Positions 21,761 through 22,854 of a stretch of DNA of 22,854 nucleotides are shown here, one piece after another; within the stretch, counting starts at the first letter, position 1, and every line of letters starts with the position of its first letter. The DNA comes from a virus. The stretch covers positions 1-22,854 of IMG/VR virus record IMGVR_UViG_3300047284_000277, one strand, 5' to 3'. Position numbers and translations under genes: made by a program. Below the pieces are notes generated by a model that was not told the DNA's origin, searched no databases, and worked only from the letters and a program-made list of their open reading frames with translations.

Positions 21761-21893
21761 GGCAAAGCGATGCCCGAGGCGGTGCGCAATATAGTTATAG
21801 TTGGAATGCACCTACCACAGATTGTAAACGAATCAAACCACCAATGCGGTGATTATTTAACTACTTTCATCAGTGTCCACAGTGCGGACATTC
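21761..21893 (+). other. AT-richer intergenic stretch between two terminators
   Basis: No credible gene is visible. It contains tandem TATAGT hexamers (21790-21801) without a clear -35 box and an inverted repeat TGTCC-7 nt-GGACA (21874-21890). Being enclosed by a hairpin on the left and a strong plus-strand terminator on the right, it could encode a short RNA, or simply be the boundary between converging transcripts. Confidence 0.3.
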
Positions 21894-21926
21894 GGGGTGG
21901 GGAGGCAACTCCCTGCCCCTTTTTTT
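21894..21926 (+). terminator. Rho-independent terminator of the rightward operon
   Basis: GGGGTGGGGAGGCAACTCCC then TGCCCC forms a GC-rich imperfect stem around a GCAA loop, followed by seven consecutive T residues. The T-tract touches the stop codon of the converging zinc-finger gene. This is the clearest intrinsic terminator in the window and should prevent rightward transcription from entering the opposing genes. Confidence 0.8.
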
Positions 21927-22473
21927 ATTCAAGCTGTTTTGACACCTGTCGACGCGCCGTCCGGTAAGCGTCCCCGGCGATCTCCTTCGCCAAGTCTATC
22001 CTCTTCCCCCACCACCCGCTTGAGTCACTCAAGTCCAGCCCCATCTGGTCTGCCCTCCACTCCCACTCTGGGATGAACTGGCCTGTGCCATTGCACACCG
22101 GGCATTCCCTTTCCTTCTGGTCAGTCTGGTCAGCGGCATCGATGCTGTAGTTAAGCAGCGTCTTGCCTGTCCCGTTACATGCCCTGCAGACTTCCAGTAT
22201 CCATTCCACCAGCGCCTGTTGCGCAGCTACCTTGGCTGCCTTCCAGCCGATACCCCAGTTGCGTCGGCGGCATGCCTTCTTCAGTACCCTAGCCAGCTCT
22301 TCTGCCGCTGGCGCTAGCTCTTCGTTGAACCCGGCACTGATCGCCATCTGCAAGCTCGACCCAAGCTTCGAGGCGTGAGCCAGTGCAGCCACTAGGTCTG
22401 CGTCGAAGTGCGTCTCGTCGCTCTTGAGGTTCTTGCTGTTCAGCGCTGTGCCAATGCGCTCATTGCTGGCCAT
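21925..22473 (-). CDS. CxxCxGxG zinc-finger protein, possible regulator, 182 aa
   Basis: The first 90 residues are helical (for example ADLVAALAHASKLGSSLQMA). Two DnaJ-type half-fingers follow: CRACNGTG with C96/C99 and CPVCNGTG with C124/C127, joined by a loop of about 20 residues. The remaining C-terminal part contains WEWRADQMGLDLSDSSGWWG. Phage antitermination Q-like proteins and some replication accessory proteins carry such a paired CxxCxGxG finger, so late-gene control is a reasonable hypothesis, but the helical N-terminus does not let me assign the Q family. The start at 22473 follows GAGGG by about seven bases and overlaps the upstream nuclease gene by 14 bp. Confidence 0.8.
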   Translation of the reverse strand: MASNERIGTALNSKNLKSDETHFDADLVAALAHASKLGSSLQMAISAGFNEELAPAAEELARVLKKACRRRNWGIGWKAAKVAAQQALVEWILEVCRACNGTGKTLLNYSIDAADQTDQKERECPVCNGTGQFIPEWEWRADQMGLDLSDSSGWWGKRIDLAKEIAGDAYRTARRQVSKQLE

Positions 22474-22789
22474 TTAGAATCCCTCGCATCATTGGTATGA
22501 AGTCGTGCAGTCGAAGCATGACGAGCGGCTTCATGTCACCGTCGACTCGCATGATCACGATCGGGATCTCGCCTTGCTGCGCACCCGTTTCGCACTGCTC
22601 GATGAACTCAGTGACAGCAAGCTTCTTCCGCCTTTTGACTTCGATGCGGAACGGCGGGATGGAGATGTCTTCGCCAGAGTCCCTCGCCTGACCCAGCTTT
22701 CTCTTAACTGTCGTGCCCAGCGTTTCGGATAAGTGGTTCGCAATTTCTCTTTCCGTTTCAGCGCCGCGCTGTCTTTGTCTCTTTCCCAT
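22460..22789 (-). CDS. PDDEXK nuclease / Holliday-junction-resolvase-like protein, 109 aa
   Basis: The protein opens MGKRQRQRGAETEREIANHL, typical of small archaeal-type (Hjc-like) and phage resolvases in which a helix with a conserved Glu (E14) precedes the core. The active-site pattern is D41 in SGEDISI followed by E50-V-K52 (IEVKRR), the PD-(D/E)xK signature. The C-terminal beta strands PIVIMRVDG and MKPLVMLRL complete the fold. It probably resolves branched DNA before packaging. The chosen ATG at 22789 has GAGAGG about nine bases upstream. The frame stays open to the right edge of the window (22854), so an earlier start outside cannot be excluded. The last 65 bases show no other gene. Confidence 0.82.
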   Translation of the reverse strand: MGKRQRQRGAETEREIANHLSETLGTTVKRKLGQARDSGEDISIPPFRIEVKRRKKLAVTEFIEQCETGAQQGEIPIVIMRVDGDMKPLVMLRLHDFIPMMRGILNGQQ

Positions 22790-22854
22790 TTCTTTTGCCT
22801 CTCGTAGTTGTCGATCGCATCGATCATCGAGTTTGCTATCAGACGCACATGCTG

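Noticed and set aside
21950-21961. GACACCTGTCGA shared in part with the control region near 16925-16937
   Set aside because: Only about 11 bases match and the second copy is inside the coding end of the zinc-finger gene, so chance is likely.
22555-22848. A 97-codon minus-strand frame at the right edge
   Set aside because: It overlaps nearly all of the resolvase gene in another frame and becomes a Ser/Lys/Arg low-complexity shadow; it may at most contain the end of an upstream gene.
1-22854. Lysogeny functions, tRNA genes or an attachment site
   Set aside because: No integrase, CI/Cro-type repressor pair, excisionase or tRNA cloverleaf was found by reading both strands; absence elsewhere in the genome cannot be judged.

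Overview
The window is part of a tailed-phage genome (Caudoviricetes), most likely a podovirus or podovirus-like phage of a Gram-negative, proteobacterial-type host. The basis is a complete DNA-packaging and head module, a run of head-tail adaptor and fibre genes, a T4-type (GH24) endolysin next to membrane genes, and compact overlapping gene spacing. No ribosomal or transfer RNA genes, integrase, host metabolic genes, insertion sequence or CRISPR array is visible. Nothing identifies the species. Recognitions of families are from memory of motifs; no database search was run.

Layout. (1) Positions 1-16886 form one long leftward (minus-strand) late block. Read in the direction of transcription (right to left) it holds two very small basic proteins, an Sf6-like small terminase, a 373-bp non-coding stretch, a small HExxH protein, an HTH-metallophosphoesterase, three or four membrane/lysis genes including endolysin and probable holin, a small conserved protein, large terminase, portal, two small proteins, scaffold, major capsid protein, a strong hairpin, two adaptor-type proteins, a BppU-like protein, a repeat protein, a small virion protein, and a long tail fibre that runs off the left edge. 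Stop/start overlaps (TAATG, ATGA, GTGA) tie most of these into one or a few transcripts.

(2) Positions 16887-17183 are a divergent control region with a candidate leftward promoter, a weak rightward one and an AACAAC-type repeat between or over them.

(3) Positions 17184-21727 are a rightward (plus-strand) operon of six small proteins, two of them tiny membrane proteins, followed by the most unusual genes of the window: a MoxR/CobS-type AAA+ ATPase and a large CobT-like protein with an HExxH motif, an acidic linker and a VWA/MIDAS domain. Four start codons of this operon are preceded by the same CAACAACTG-type leader. The operon ends in a hairpin nearly identical to the one behind the capsid gene on the other strand, followed about 150 bp later by a second terminator.

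(4) Positions 21925-22854 carry a leftward pair, a CxxCxGxG zinc-finger protein and a PDDEXK/Holliday-junction-resolvase-like nuclease, converging on the plus operon. Replication genes presumably lie further right.

Working model: the plus operon is an early or middle takeover/remodelling module of unknown purpose. The minus block is the late packaging, lysis and virion programme. The AACAAC repeat cluster may coordinate the two. The AAA+/VWA pair lacks the CobN partner needed for cobalt chelation, so a chaperone-like role similar to MoxR-VWA systems is more plausible than cobalamin synthesis.
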